Shown here: piece after piece, positions 35,363 through 44,311 of the stretch
Layout of the letters: the number at the start of each line of letters is the position of its first letter
How positions within the stretch are numbered: the stretch's first letter is position 1
DNA from: Phyllobacterium brassicacearum
Lineage (GTDB): Bacteria > Pseudomonadota > Alphaproteobacteria > Rhizobiales > Rhizobiaceae
DNA length: 64,000 nt
Reading direction: 5' to 3'
Assembly: GCF_003010955.1 (NCBI RefSeq)
Contig: NZ_PGGO01000001.1
Span: forward strand, 248,001-312,000
Notes under the pieces: generated by a model
Databases searched by the model: none
Told to the model about the DNA's origin: nothing
The model's input: the letters and a program-made list of their open reading frames with translations, nothing else
Translations under genes and position numbers: made by a program

Positions 35363-35584
35363 TTGAACTGGAACAAATCTATTCGACAAATCCACCGCTG
35401 GCTCTCGATCGCCTTTACGGTGACCGTGATCGCCAACTTCGTCGCCATGGGGATGGGGCAACCGCCTGCCTGGATCGTCTACTCGCCGCTGCCGCCGCTG
35501 TTCCTGCTCCTGTTCAGCGGCCTTTATATGTTCGTGCTGCCATATACCACCAAATGGCGCAGCGCGCGAAGCACCAGCGTATAA
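35363..35584 (+). CDS. small membrane protein, two helices
   Basis: A 73-residue protein with two hydrophobic segments (IAFTVTVIANFVAMGMG and PLPPLFLLLFSGLYMFVLPY) and a basic tail. A TTG start at 35363 is supported by AAGGAGGT at 35351-35358. It forms a third member of the ArsR/SRPBCC operon; no function is recognised. Confidence 0.7.
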   Translation: MNWNKSIRQIHRWLSIAFTVTVIANFVAMGMGQPPAWIVYSPLPPLFLLLFSGLYMFVLPYTTKWRSARSTSV

Positions 35585-36006
35585 AAGTGAATACAATCAG
35601 GTTTGCAGACACGCGTGCCGACGGCGCTTCGCTTGCGCCGTCAGCGCCTATTCACTCCCACTCAATTATTTTTTATACTCTAAGCATTTGTTTTTATTAT
35701 CGAAAATTTCTCGTCGCGCTTCATACACCGCTAACGGGACCGTCAAAAAGTTAGCCTGTTGATTTTACAGGGTTTTTCGGCGCAGCTGCAGCTGTAAAAA
35801 TTCTGTGGACTATCGACATCTATCGGACATTTTGCACGCGCTGCGAACGTCGATAATCGGATTTGGCAATTCCAATATAGTACCGTCAAAGCGATGATCC
35901 GATGAATGGTCGACGCTGACTCAGTCGAGATACCAGCGTTTTCCAGCGTCCTGATCATCGGCAGGCAGCACAATCATTTCCACTGGCCTGATGCCAGCCA
36001 AATCCC
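35585..36006. other. non-coding, relatively A/T-rich gap with one hairpin
   Basis: No reading frame here resembles a known protein. GACGGCGC, loop TTCGCTT, GCGCCGTC (35620-35642) is a perfect 8-bp hairpin soon after the membrane-protein stop and may terminate that operon, although no T-tract follows. Similar short words (CTATCGACATC, GTCGATAATCGG) recur without a clear pattern. Confidence 0.5.
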
Positions 36007-36849
36007 CTATCCAAGCTCGAACGTGGTGATCCCATAGATTTGGCCAAGGGGCAGATCCGGCGTCCGGCCGCGATACATTCGCGCCGTCTCGAACACCGGC
36101 TTCAGATTGTAGCGATCGCAGAGCGCCCGCGCGGCGGCGTTCGGCTCGGGGATATCGAGATAGATCCGGCCACCGCCGACGCTCGTCACCAGTTTGCGAA
36201 AGATTAGGTCTGCGCTCGTCTCCGTATCGGCAAACAATGGTCCGATCTTGTGGCCCTCCCGGCAGGCGCGGATGCTGCCATAGCCCAATATCTCTGCGTT
36301 TCGGATCAGCGCAAAGCTCTTGCGCGTTGAAAGTGCCTTCAGCCATTCGCGCAGGAAAGCATCGCGCCGGGCCGGATTGAAACGCGCGTCGTAATTGACC
36401 AATATCGGGACATGCGCCGGGGAGACGCAAACCAACGCCGTAGCCGATGGCCCAACACATTGGACCTCGCCGCCATAACGAAAATTGGCATGCGCATGGA
36501 CGAAACCCGATTTGCGGTAGTTGTCCTGCTGCGCCACCACGCCATCGAGCCCGATCGTACGAACTCCCGCGTTCAGTACCACCTTCTGCCAGAGGGCGAA
36601 GCCGATGCCCTGGCCGCGATAATCCGGATGCGCCATGTAGAAACCGAGAAAGGCATAGGTCGCACCATAGCGGACCAACGAAAGCGCCGCCGCGACGACA
36701 TTGTCTTCCTCGGCGACCCAGTATCCTGCCGCATCTGCCGCCCAGAAGGCAGGCGCATCGTCGAGGCCGGGATTCCAGCCCTCCCTTGCGGCCCAGTCGA
36801 TCATGATATCGAGATCGGCGCGGCTGGCTTTTCGAATGATTGGGGGCAT
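36007..36849 (-). CDS. GNAT family N-acetyltransferase with C-terminal second domain
   Basis: A 280-residue protein. The N-terminal half is a GNAT fold with the acetyl-CoA-binding motif A in YMAHPDYRGQGIGFALWQK (about 92-110), and the C-terminal half is a second GNAT-like lobe ending GRTPDLPLGQIYGITTFELG. This two-domain layout is seen in YitH/HolE-type acetyltransferases. The acceptor is unknown. The start is ATG 36849. It is upstream of a decayed IS6 element but not interrupted by it. Confidence 0.83.
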   Translation of the reverse strand: MPPIIRKASRADLDIMIDWAAREGWNPGLDDAPAFWAADAAGYWVAEEDNVVAAALSLVRYGATYAFLGFYMAHPDYRGQGIGFALWQKVVLNAGVRTIGLDGVVAQQDNYRKSGFVHAHANFRYGGEVQCVGPSATALVCVSPAHVPILVNYDARFNPARRDAFLREWLKALSTRKSFALIRNAEILGYGSIRACREGHKIGPLFADTETSADLIFRKLVTSVGGGRIYLDIPEPNAAARALCDRYNLKPVFETARMYRGRTPDLPLGQIYGITTFELG

Positions 36850-37015
36850 GCCGGTTCCTGTTTAGAGTTTCAGCCCATCCAAGTATTGTCCACAATTGTT
36901 ATCTGTAAAATGAACTCCATGGCTCGGGGCCTCGCTGACTTAGCCAGCAGTTCTTGCACGGGTATGTCAGAAGTTGCCTTGCGATGGTAGTTCCACGGTT
37001 GAATGTCCTGTATAG

Positions 37016-37813
37016 GGCTCTGTCGCGAAATTTTGCAGTGTGGCGGGAATTACAGGTGGTGAGAATTGTCTCCCGCAGCCAGAATAGCAAACTGCTCGGC
37101 CAGAGACGGATTTGGATTGAAGGCGAACCTCGCCTGTCGTTTTCGCATCATGTGGATCATCTCAATGCCTGCAGGATGCTGTTTGCCGCCACCAACGATT
37201 TGAACCCGAGCATCGGTCGGATGCGACGTTTGATCCTCCTGTGATCCTGCTCTATCCGGTTATTCAAATACTTGCTTTTGCGGATCGCGATCGGCTTTGT
37301 GGATCCCGCCGTGTGGACTTGAAGTCGATGTGTCATATCGCAGGAAACAATGGCTTCATGGTTGGTCTGGCTACCATCGATGACCATGCGACGGGGACTT
37401 CCGTGCCGTGCGAGAGCTCGCTTGAAGAAACGCTTTGCTGCGGCTGGATCACGATGTTCGCTGAACAGGAACTCGACCGTGTCACCGACGCTGTCGATAG
37501 CCCGATAGAGATACCGCCATTGCCCGCGTACCTTAATGTAGGTTTCGTCCATGTGCCATTTGCGGGTCACGGCGCGCTTGCGCAGATTGAACCGCTTCAG
37601 CAGTAATGGCGAGAAGCGGACGACCCGGCGATGAACACTGGAATGATCGACGCTGGTGCCGCGTTCAGCCATCATTTCTTCCAGATCGCGCCAGCGTACG
37701 CAAAGTAGAATGACTGAGCGATCGAAATGACAACCTTTGAACATTACAAACCTCCGAGAACCGTCGAAGACTAATGCCACAAGACTCGCAACTGAAAAGT
37801 TCGCGACAGAACC
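37016..37813 (-). mobile_element. decayed IS6-family insertion sequence (about 798 bp)
   Basis: Terminal inverted repeats bound the element: GGCTCTGTCGCGAA at 37016 onward on the plus strand and GGTTCTGTCGCGAA read inward from 37813 on the minus strand. The 14-base ends differ at only one position. The sole gene is a damaged transposase on the minus strand. No clear 8-bp target duplication was found (left CTGTATAG, right ATATAGAT), hinting at old age or recombination. Length and ends are typical of IS6/IS26-type elements of rhizobia. Confidence 0.85.
37050..37744 (-). pseudogene. IS6 transposase, frameshifted and internally deleted
   Basis: FKGCHFDRSVILLCVRWRDLEEMMAERG begins the IS6 transposase, and the DDE core continues through MDETYIKVRGQWRYLYRA and IEQDHRRIKRRIRPMLGFK. 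Two lesions are seen. First, CVRW passes straight to RDLEEMM, whereas family members have about eight residues (YLxYxLSx) between them, consistent with a 24-base deletion. Second, the frame stops at 37157 after NSILQALR, but the expected C-terminus GIEMIHMMRKRQARFAF..AEQFAILAA continues in another frame to 37050, consistent with loss of one base. It is probably inactive. Confidence 0.82.
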
Positions 37814-37848
37814 ATATAGATTTAAGGTCGGGCCCAACTCTTGTCACA

Positions 37849-38514
37849 CTAGCCCGGGCGCACTTCGCGCTGGGCAAGGGTTGCAACGAGATCACTAAAG
37901 CGGTCGCCCTGCACGGCGATATGCTGCCGGAGCAGTGCGCGAGCCAGCTCCGCTTCTCCCGACAGGATAGCTTCGACGATACCTCCATGTTCGCTAAATG
38001 ACGTCTTCATCCGATTGCGTACGCGAAGCTGGAGGCGGCGATAAGGGCGCAAGCGGCGATGCAGCGCCGTACATTGCTCGATCAGAAAGCTGCTGTGGCT
38101 TGCAGTGTAGATGGCCTGATGAAACAGTTCATTGTCGTAATAATAGGTATCTGCGTCGTCGGCTTTGGCGGATTGTTCGCATCTGCCATGAGCGGCAAGC
38201 AGCTCGGTCCGATCCGTGTCCGTATGGCGGCGTGCGGCGAGCGACCCGGCCATTCCTTCCAATTCGGCCATCACCTCGAACATCTCATAGATCCGGTGCG
38301 GTCCCGGCTCAACAACCACGGCGCCGCGACGGGGGCGCATCTCAATCAGGCCAATGGCGCCAAGCTGCATCAACGCTTCGCGGATAGGTGTTCGCGAGAC
38401 GCCAAAATGCTTGGCCAATTGCATTTCATCCAGCCTGTCGCCTGGAGCAAACTGATTTGTGACAATCCCGTTTTCGATCTCATCTCTCAGTCTTTGTACG
38501 ATATTTTCGGCCAT
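37849..38514 (-). CDS. matR: GntR-family (FadR subfamily) regulator of malonate genes, MatR-like
   Basis: A 221-residue regulator. The N-terminal winged helix contains LAKHFGVSRTPIREALMQLGAIGLIEMRPRRGAVV, and the C-terminal FCD domain binds the effector, with conserved D/H residues (YYDNELFHQAIY). MatR represses mat genes and responds to malonate in R. leguminosarum. It is divergent from the matA gene, with an operator-like palindrome between. It ends 36 bases from the IS6 right end, which did not disturb it. Confidence 0.85.
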   Translation of the reverse strand: MAENIVQRLRDEIENGIVTNQFAPGDRLDEMQLAKHFGVSRTPIREALMQLGAIGLIEMRPRRGAVVVEPGPHRIYEMFEVMAELEGMAGSLAARRHTDTDRTELLAAHGRCEQSAKADDADTYYYDNELFHQAIYTASHSSFLIEQCTALHRRLRPYRRLQLRVRNRMKTSFSEHGGIVEAILSGEAELARALLRQHIAVQGDRFSDLVATLAQREVRPG

Positions 38515-38542
38515 GAGCCCTCTAAAAAATGCATAACTCTTA

Positions 38543-38558
38543 TTCTTGCATACAAGGA
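38543..38558. promoter_or_regulatory. candidate MatR operator
   Basis: TTCTTGCATACAAGGA carries inverted CTTG..CAAG half-sites. It resembles the MatR site described for Rhizobium leguminosarum (TCTTGTATACACGA type), and lies between matR and matA. Confidence 0.55.
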
Positions 38559-38673
38559 TGTTGACTTTGCACGCTAGATCGTTGAAACCTTATATCACTC
38601 CGGCGGGAGATTTGGAATAATCCCAGCCCAAACTATCTTCCTGTTTCACCCATCCGATACATCGGAGCTCGCA

Positions 38674-40107
38674 ATGACTGGCACATCCTTTTTCAGCGAC
38701 ATGGTGCAGACCATAACGGAGCGAGGCCGGAAGCTGTTATCGTTCGCCCCCCGTGCGGAACGGCTCCCCTCTGGCATTTCGGGTCTCGAACGCCTGTGTG
38801 AGATGTTGTTGTCGAGCCGCGGCGAGGCCTCCGGCATGGCGCTTGCAGCAGAAATCTTGCAGCAGTGGTTGCGCCTGAGCGATGAAGACCAGCGCAAGTT
38901 CATGCTTCTGCTCTTCGAAAAATTCGGTCCGGACCCGGACAAACTCGATGCGGCGATCGAGGCCTATCGCGCTGCGCGGACCTCACGGGCAGTGCTTGAA
39001 CTTCATCAGGCGGCCGAACCCCGCCGGCAGGAACTGATCCGGCGCCTCAATCTTGCGCCGAGCGGCATTTCCACGCTCGTGCGTATGCGTGAGCGGCTGT
39101 TGAGGCTGAAAGCCGACACGCCCGATCTTGAAACCGTCGATGCCGATTTTGCCCATCTCTTTGCCTCCTGGTTCAACCGGGGTTTTCTGATCCTGCGCCC
39201 CATTGACTGGTCGACACCTGCCCATATCCTCGAAAAGATCATTCGCTATGAGGCGGTGCATGAGATCGGCAATTGGGATGAATTGCGCCGGCGGCTCGCG
39301 CCTGCCGACCGCAGATGTTTCGCCTTCTTTCATCCGCAGCTCGCTGATGACCCCCTCATCTTCGTTGAAGTCGCGTTGACCAGGGACATTCCCGAAAACA
39401 TTTCCGCTGTCCTCGATGAGACGCGCGCGCCCATTCAGGCACAGGATGCCAGAACCGCCGTTTTCTATTCGATTTCAAACTGTCAGGCCGGCTTGCGCGG
39501 CATTTCCTTCGGCAATTTCCTCATCAAACAGGTGGTGGAAGATTTGCGCCGGGATCTTCCCAAACTGGATACGTTCGTCACGCTCTCACCGGTTCCAGGA
39601 TTCTCTGGCTGGCTGACACATGAGAGGCGTAAGGAACACTCTGAGATCCTGAGCACAGAGGAACAAGCCACCCTCGCGGCGCTGGACGATGCCGAATGGT
39701 CCGACGATCCTGCAAAAGCTGCAGCGGTGAGAGCAGCATTGATGCCCGCCGCCGCGTGGTATTTCTTCAAGGGGCGTACAACAGATGGACGTCCAATCGA
39801 CCCGGTTGCCCGTTTTCACCTGGGCAATGGTGCGCGGCTCGAACGGATGAATTTTCTTGGCGACACGTCCAGCCGGGCAATGCGACAGGCGCATGGCCTC
39901 ATGGTCAATTATCTCTACAAACTCGACGATATTGAAGCCAATCACGAAGCGTTTGCCCAGCGCAACGAGATCGTGGCCGCACCGGGCGTCCGGAAGTTGC
40001 TGCGCAGCGAACGGTCCGGACGCAGCTTTGCTGCAACCAGCGGGACGAACACGAAAGATAAACAGCCGGACAAGAACAAAGCGAACAGCAAGGAATTGAG
40101 TTCATGA
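38674..40107 (+). CDS. matA: malonyl-CoA decarboxylase
   Basis: A 477-residue enzyme that converts malonyl-CoA to acetyl-CoA and CO2. The N-terminal helical bundle is followed by a GNAT-like catalytic domain: ...FHPQLADDPLIFVEVALTRDIPENISAVLDE, YSISNCQAGLRGISFGNFLIKQVVEDL, FHLGNGARLERMNFLGDTS and HGLMVNYLYKLDDIE. It is the first gene of the mat operon. Its end overlaps the matB ATG by four bases (ATGA). Confidence 0.94.
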   Translation: MTGTSFFSDMVQTITERGRKLLSFAPRAERLPSGISGLERLCEMLLSSRGEASGMALAAEILQQWLRLSDEDQRKFMLLLFEKFGPDPDKLDAAIEAYRAARTSRAVLELHQAAEPRRQELIRRLNLAPSGISTLVRMRERLLRLKADTPDLETVDADFAHLFASWFNRGFLILRPIDWSTPAHILEKIIRYEAVHEIGNWDELRRRLAPADRRCFAFFHPQLADDPLIFVEVALTRDIPENISAVLDETRAPIQAQDARTAVFYSISNCQAGLRGISFGNFLIKQVVEDLRRDLPKLDTFVTLSPVPGFSGWLTHERRKEHSEILSTEEQATLAALDDAEWSDDPAKAAAVRAALMPAAAWYFFKGRTTDGRPIDPVARFHLGNGARLERMNFLGDTSSRAMRQAHGLMVNYLYKLDDIEANHEAFAQRNEIVAAPGVRKLLRSERSGRSFAATSGTNTKDKQPDKNKANSKELSS

Positions 40108-41630
40108 GCAATCATCTGTTTGACGCTATTCGTCGTTCAATCGCTGCCGATGATGCCATCTTCATCGAAACCGCGGAGGGCCGCCGGTGGACCTATGGCG
40201 ACATGGTGGAGTGGTCGGGGCGGATCGCAGGCGCCATCGATACGCTCGGCGTCAGGCCCGGTGATCGCGTTGCCGTTCAGGTGGAGAAGAGCGCTGAGGC
40301 TCTGATGCTTTACCTTGCCTGTATCCGCTGCGGAGCAGTCTATCTGCCCCTGAACACGGCCTATACGCTGGCCGAGCTCGACTATTTCATCAGCGATGCA
40401 GAGCCGCGTCTTGTCGTGGCCGACCCGAAGAGTGCAGATGGCACCAAGACTATCGCCTCCAAATATGGCGCACTTGTCGAGACGCTGGACCAGCATGGCG
40501 GCGGATCGCTCATCGAGCTTGCAAATGATGAATCAGCGGATTTTGTCGAAGCTTCGAGAACTGCCGATGATCTCGCTGCCATCCTTTATACCTCTGGCAC
40601 AACCGGCCGGTCGAAAGGGGCGATGCTCACACATGACAACCTGTTGTCGAATGCCTTGACGCTGCGAGACCACTGGCGCTTTACGCCGAACGACAGGCTG
40701 ATCCATGCCCTGCCCATCTTTCACACGCACGGACTTTTCGTTGCAACGAATGTCATTCTGACCTCCGGCGCATCAATGTTTCTTTTGCCGAAGTTCGATC
40801 CGGCGGAAATCCTGGCATTGATGCCGCGTGCTACAACAATGATGGGCGTTCCAACCTTCTATGTTCGCCTGCTCCAGCATGAAGGGCTAAACCACGACGT
40901 CGTGGCCAACATGAGACTGTTCATTTCCGGTTCAGCACCGCTACTGGCCGATACTCATCGCGCGTTTCAAGAACGCACCGGCCACGCCATCCTTGAGCGT
41001 TACGGCATGACGGAATCCAACATGAACACGTCCAATCCCTATGATGGTGATCGGATTGCCGGGACCGTCGGTTTCCCGCTTCCGGGTGTCACGGTACGGG
41101 TTACCAATCCCGAAACCGGTGAAACGCTTGTCACAAGTGAGACGGGCATGATCGAAGTGAAGGGGCCGAACGTTTTCAAGGGTTATTGGCGCATGCCGGA
41201 AAAGACGAAGGCGGAATTCCGCGGCGACGGTTTCTTCATCACAGGCGATCTCGGCAAGATTGACCCGCGAGGCTATGTACACATTATCGGACGGGGCAAG
41301 GATCTGGTGATCTCCGGCGGCTACAACATCTATCCGAAGGAGGTCGAGAGCGAAATTGATCAGCTTCCCGGCGTTATCGAATGCGCGGTCATCGGCGTTG
41401 CCCATCCTGATTTTGGCGAAGGGGTCACTGCCATCGTCGTCAGGCAGTCCGATTCCAGCCTTGACGAGCGAGCTATTCTTGATGCGCTTCGGGATCGTCT
41501 TGCACGTTACAAGCAGCCAAAACAGATCATCTTTGTCGATGACCTGCCGCGTAACACGATGGGCAAGGTCCAAAAAAACGTCCTGCGCGAACGCTATTGC
41601 AATCTTTATACCGGTCGCGCGAGTGCATGA
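40104..41630 (+). CDS. matB: malonyl-CoA synthetase
   Basis: A 508-residue AMP-forming acyl-CoA synthetase (ANL superfamily). The P-loop-like motif is LYTSGTTGRSKG (161-172), followed by the YGMTE and GDL..G.V..GR blocks, and the C-terminal GK..K region NTMGKVQKN carries the catalytic lysine. It makes malonyl-CoA from malonate, ATP and CoA, feeding the decarboxylase. ATG overlaps matA by four bases. Confidence 0.94.
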   Translation: MSNHLFDAIRRSIAADDAIFIETAEGRRWTYGDMVEWSGRIAGAIDTLGVRPGDRVAVQVEKSAEALMLYLACIRCGAVYLPLNTAYTLAELDYFISDAEPRLVVADPKSADGTKTIASKYGALVETLDQHGGGSLIELANDESADFVEASRTADDLAAILYTSGTTGRSKGAMLTHDNLLSNALTLRDHWRFTPNDRLIHALPIFHTHGLFVATNVILTSGASMFLLPKFDPAEILALMPRATTMMGVPTFYVRLLQHEGLNHDVVANMRLFISGSAPLLADTHRAFQERTGHAILERYGMTESNMNTSNPYDGDRIAGTVGFPLPGVTVRVTNPETGETLVTSETGMIEVKGPNVFKGYWRMPEKTKAEFRGDGFFITGDLGKIDPRGYVHIIGRGKDLVISGGYNIYPKEVESEIDQLPGVIECAVIGVAHPDFGEGVTAIVVRQSDSSLDERAILDALRDRLARYKQPKQIIFVDDLPRNTMGKVQKNVLRERYCNLYTGRASA

Positions 41631-41753
41631 CTGAAGCAAGCAAGGCTGTCGTCGGGAGGATGACAGGCGCGAAAGCGGCGTAGGGGAGCTCACGCCACAT
41701 CAATGAGGAAAGACGGCCGTCGTCCGGCGCGCCGTAGAGGGAGGATTTTTGCC

Positions 41754-43106
41754 GTGAATATTGAGATTCTATCCATTCTTGTCCTGATTGGCATGTTCGT
41801 TATTGCAACGATCCTACCAATCAACATGGGTGCGCTGGCCTTCGCTGCCGCCTTCATTGTCGGTTCGCTGATTATGGGAATGACGCCCAATGACATATTC
41901 GCCGGTTTTCCGAGCGATCTCTTTCTAACGCTGGTCGGCATCACCTATCTTTTTGCTATCGCCCAGAATAACGGAACGATCGACTGGCTGGTTGAACAGG
42001 CCGTCCGGCTGGTGCGCGGACATATGGCGCTCATACCCTGGGTCATGTTCCTCGTCGCTGCTATCATTACTGGCTTTGGTGCTCTCGGTCCTGCGGCTGT
42101 CGCTATTCTGGCTCCGGTCGCTTTGCGTTTTGCCGCGCAATACCGCATCAGCGCGGTCATGATGGGACTGATGGTCATTCACGGCGCCCAGGGAGGCGGT
42201 TTTTCGCCTATCAGCGTCTATGGTGGCATCACCAACCAGATCGTCGAGAAAGCCGGCTTGCCCTATGGCCCGACATCGCTGTTTCTCTCCAGCCTCTTCT
42301 TCAACCTCGCCATCGCCATTGTCGTGTTCTTCGTTTTTGGCGGCTGGAAGAGCCTGCGTAATCATGCGGCCGCCTCAGGTCCCGGCCCTGACACCCATCT
42401 CGCCGGCGCGTCGCGCTCGATCGTCGGCCATGGCGGCACACCGGCGTCCCCCGCCTACCATCGCAGCGCAGTTTCACCCACAGGCGCGGCAATCCCATCG
42501 GGCGAAGGCCTGACCCGGGAAAGGTTGATGACGTTGGTTGGCCTCACCGCACTCGCCATCGGTGCACTCGTCCTCAAGTTCAATGTGGGTCTCGTTGCGA
42601 TCACCGTGGCTGTGGCTTTGGCGCTGCTGTCGCCCAAGACGCAAAAAGCGGCGATCGACAAGGTCAGCTGGTCAACCGTATTGTTGATCGCCGGCATCAT
42701 CACCTATGTGGGTGTACTGCAAAAGGCCGGTACGGTGGACTATGTGGCATCCGGTATCTCTGGTCTCGGCATGCCGCTTCTGGCCGCCCTGCTCCTGTGT
42801 TTCACCGGTGCGATCGTTTCAGCCTTCGCCTCCTCGACCGCACTGCTCGGCGCGATCATTCCGCTGGCGGTCCCCTTCCTCATGCAGGGACACATCAGCG
42901 CCATCGGTGTCGTCGCCGCCATCGCTATCTCGACCACGATTGTCGATACGAGCCCATTTTCGACCAATGGTGCTCTTGTGGTGGCCAACGCACCTGAAGC
43001 CGAACGCGATGATGTGCTGCGCAAGCTGCTCATCTACAGTGCATTGATTGCCATTATCGGCCCCGTTGTCGCCTGGCTCGTTCTTGTTGTCCCCGGCATT
43101 ATCTGA
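41754..43106 (+). CDS. matC: malonate/dicarboxylate carrier, MatC-like
   Basis: A 450-residue inner-membrane transporter with about 11-12 hydrophobic segments, including ILVLIGMFVIATILPINMGALAFAAAFIVGSLIMGMTPND and a C-terminal AIAISTTIVDTSPFSTNGALVVANAP region. It is the presumed malonate permease of the operon. The frame is open to 41703; GTG at 41754 has GAGGGAGGATT upstream and gives the family start. A 123-base gap separates it from matB. It ends at a hairpin shared with acdS. Confidence 0.88.
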   Translation: MNIEILSILVLIGMFVIATILPINMGALAFAAAFIVGSLIMGMTPNDIFAGFPSDLFLTLVGITYLFAIAQNNGTIDWLVEQAVRLVRGHMALIPWVMFLVAAIITGFGALGPAAVAILAPVALRFAAQYRISAVMMGLMVIHGAQGGGFSPISVYGGITNQIVEKAGLPYGPTSLFLSSLFFNLAIAIVVFFVFGGWKSLRNHAAASGPGPDTHLAGASRSIVGHGGTPASPAYHRSAVSPTGAAIPSGEGLTRERLMTLVGLTALAIGALVLKFNVGLVAITVAVALALLSPKTQKAAIDKVSWSTVLLIAGIITYVGVLQKAGTVDYVASGISGLGMPLLAALLLCFTGAIVSAFASSTALLGAIIPLAVPFLMQGHISAIGVVAAIAISTTIVDTSPFSTNGALVVANAPEAERDDVLRKLLIYSALIAIIGPVVAWLVLVVPGII

Positions 43107-43128
43107 GAATAGACACGGACAAAGGATT

Positions 43129-43154
43129 GGCGCGGGCACCTTTCTTCCCGCGCC
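43129..43154. terminator. hairpin between convergent matC and acdS
   Basis: GGCGCGGG, loop CACCTTTCTT, CCCGCGCC: an 8-bp stem directly after the matC stop and abutting the acdS stop at 43155. It probably serves both operons, though neither side has a long T-tract. Confidence 0.6.
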
Positions 43155-44168
43155 TCACCCGTTGCGAAACGTGTAGGCGTAACCGTTAATCGCTGGTGCC
43201 CCACCGAGATGGGCATAAAGCACCCGAGACCCTTCCGGGAAAAAGCCCTTCCCGACAAGATCAATCATCCCCTGCATCGATTTTCCCTCATAAACCGGAT
43301 CCGTGATCATGCCTTCAAGCCGTGCGCAGAGCCGAATGGCAGCCTTGGTTTCTTGCGAAGGCACGCCATAGATCGGATAAGCATAATCTTCGTTAAGCAC
43401 CACGTCGTCCTCGGTCAGTTCTCGTTCGAGTTCAACAAGGTCTGCCGTACGGCGGGCAATCTCGAACACCTGGGCCCTGGTCTTTTCGGGCGTTGCCGAG
43501 GCATCAATGCCGATGACATTGCGTTCGCGCCCATCCTTGGCAAAGCCGACCAGCATACCGGCATGGGTCGAACCCGTAACCGTGCAGACCACAATGTAGT
43601 CAAACTTGAATCCGAGTTCCGCTTCCTGCGCACGGACTTCTTCCGCGAATCCGACATAACCGAGCCCGCCATATTTATGAACTGAAGCGCCCGCCGGAAT
43701 TGGATAGGGTTTGCCGCCATTGGCTTTCACATCTTCGATGGCATTTTCCCAGCTTTCGCGAATGCCAATGTCAAAACCTTCGTCAACCATCTCGACGTCT
43801 GCGCCCATGATCCGGCTCAAGAGAATATTGCCGACGCGATCGTAGACGGCGTCCTCATGCGGCACCCAGCTTTCCTGCACCAGTCGGCATTTGAAGCCGA
43901 TCTTTGCGGCAACTGCCGCAACCATGCGCGTGTGATTGGACTGAACGCCGCCAATAGACACCAGAGTATCAGCTCCCGACGCGATGGCATCCGGTATGAT
44001 GTATTCAAGCTTGCGCAATTTGTTGCCACCAAAAGCCAATCCTGAATTGCAATCTTCGCGCTTGGCGTAAAGGTGGACCTTCCCACCCAAATGCTCAGAC
44101 AGCCGGTCCAGGGTTTCAATTGGAGTAGGTCCGAATGTAAGCGGGTAGCGTTCAAATTTTTCCAACAT
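43155..44168 (-). CDS. acdS: 1-aminocyclopropane-1-carboxylate deaminase
   Basis: A 337-residue PLP enzyme that degrades the ethylene precursor ACC to 2-oxobutyrate and ammonia, lowering plant ethylene. The PLP lysine is K50 in [10 protein letters not shown]. The residues that distinguish real ACC deaminases from D-cysteine desulfhydrases are present: E294 in DPVYEGKS and L321 in YAHLGGAPA (E295 and L322 in the usual numbering). Divergent from an Lrp-type regulator gene (acdR). A strong GGAGGGAAAA lies before the ATG. Confidence 0.95.
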   Translation of the reverse strand: MLEKFERYPLTFGPTPIETLDRLSEHLGGKVHLYAKREDCNSGLAFGGNKLRKLEYIIPDAIASGADTLVSIGGVQSNHTRMVAAVAAKIGFKCRLVQESWVPHEDAVYDRVGNILLSRIMGADVEMVDEGFDIGIRESWENAIEDVKANGGKPYPIPAGASVHKYGGLGYVGFAEEVRAQEAELGFKFDYIVVCTVTGSTHAGMLVGFAKDGRERNVIGIDASATPEKTRAQVFEIARRTADLVELERELTEDDVVLNEDYAYPIYGVPSQETKAAIRLCARLEGMITDPVYEGKSMQGMIDLVGKGFFPEGSRVLYAHLGGAPAINGYAYTFRNG

Positions 44169-44207
44169 GAGTTTTCCCTCCGATGTGGCTGCTTCAGCAA
44201 AACGCTA

Positions 44208-44222
44208 TCATTCTTCGAATGA
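44208..44222. promoter_or_regulatory. candidate Lrp/AcdR operator
   Basis: TCATTC-TTC-GAATGA: a 6-bp inverted repeat with a 3-base centre, in the 143-base acdS-acdR divergent region. It fits a dimeric Lrp-type site; not validated. Confidence 0.4.
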
Positions 44223-44311
44223 AAGGTGCTCTCATAGTTTGACGCAAACATTCGCTTCATCTAAATTTTTGACACAGCTTTTGTCTTGCAGCTTCAAAGA
44301 TTGATCTAATT

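Noticed and set aside
35743-35973. Minus-strand 76-codon frame in the gap upstream of the GNAT gene's end
   Set aside because: It overlaps no ribosome site and shows no family resemblance; treated as non-coding.
37008-37821. 8-bp target-site duplication of the IS6 element
   Set aside because: The flanks CTGTATAG and ATATAGAT share only a TATAG core at different offset, which is not a duplication.
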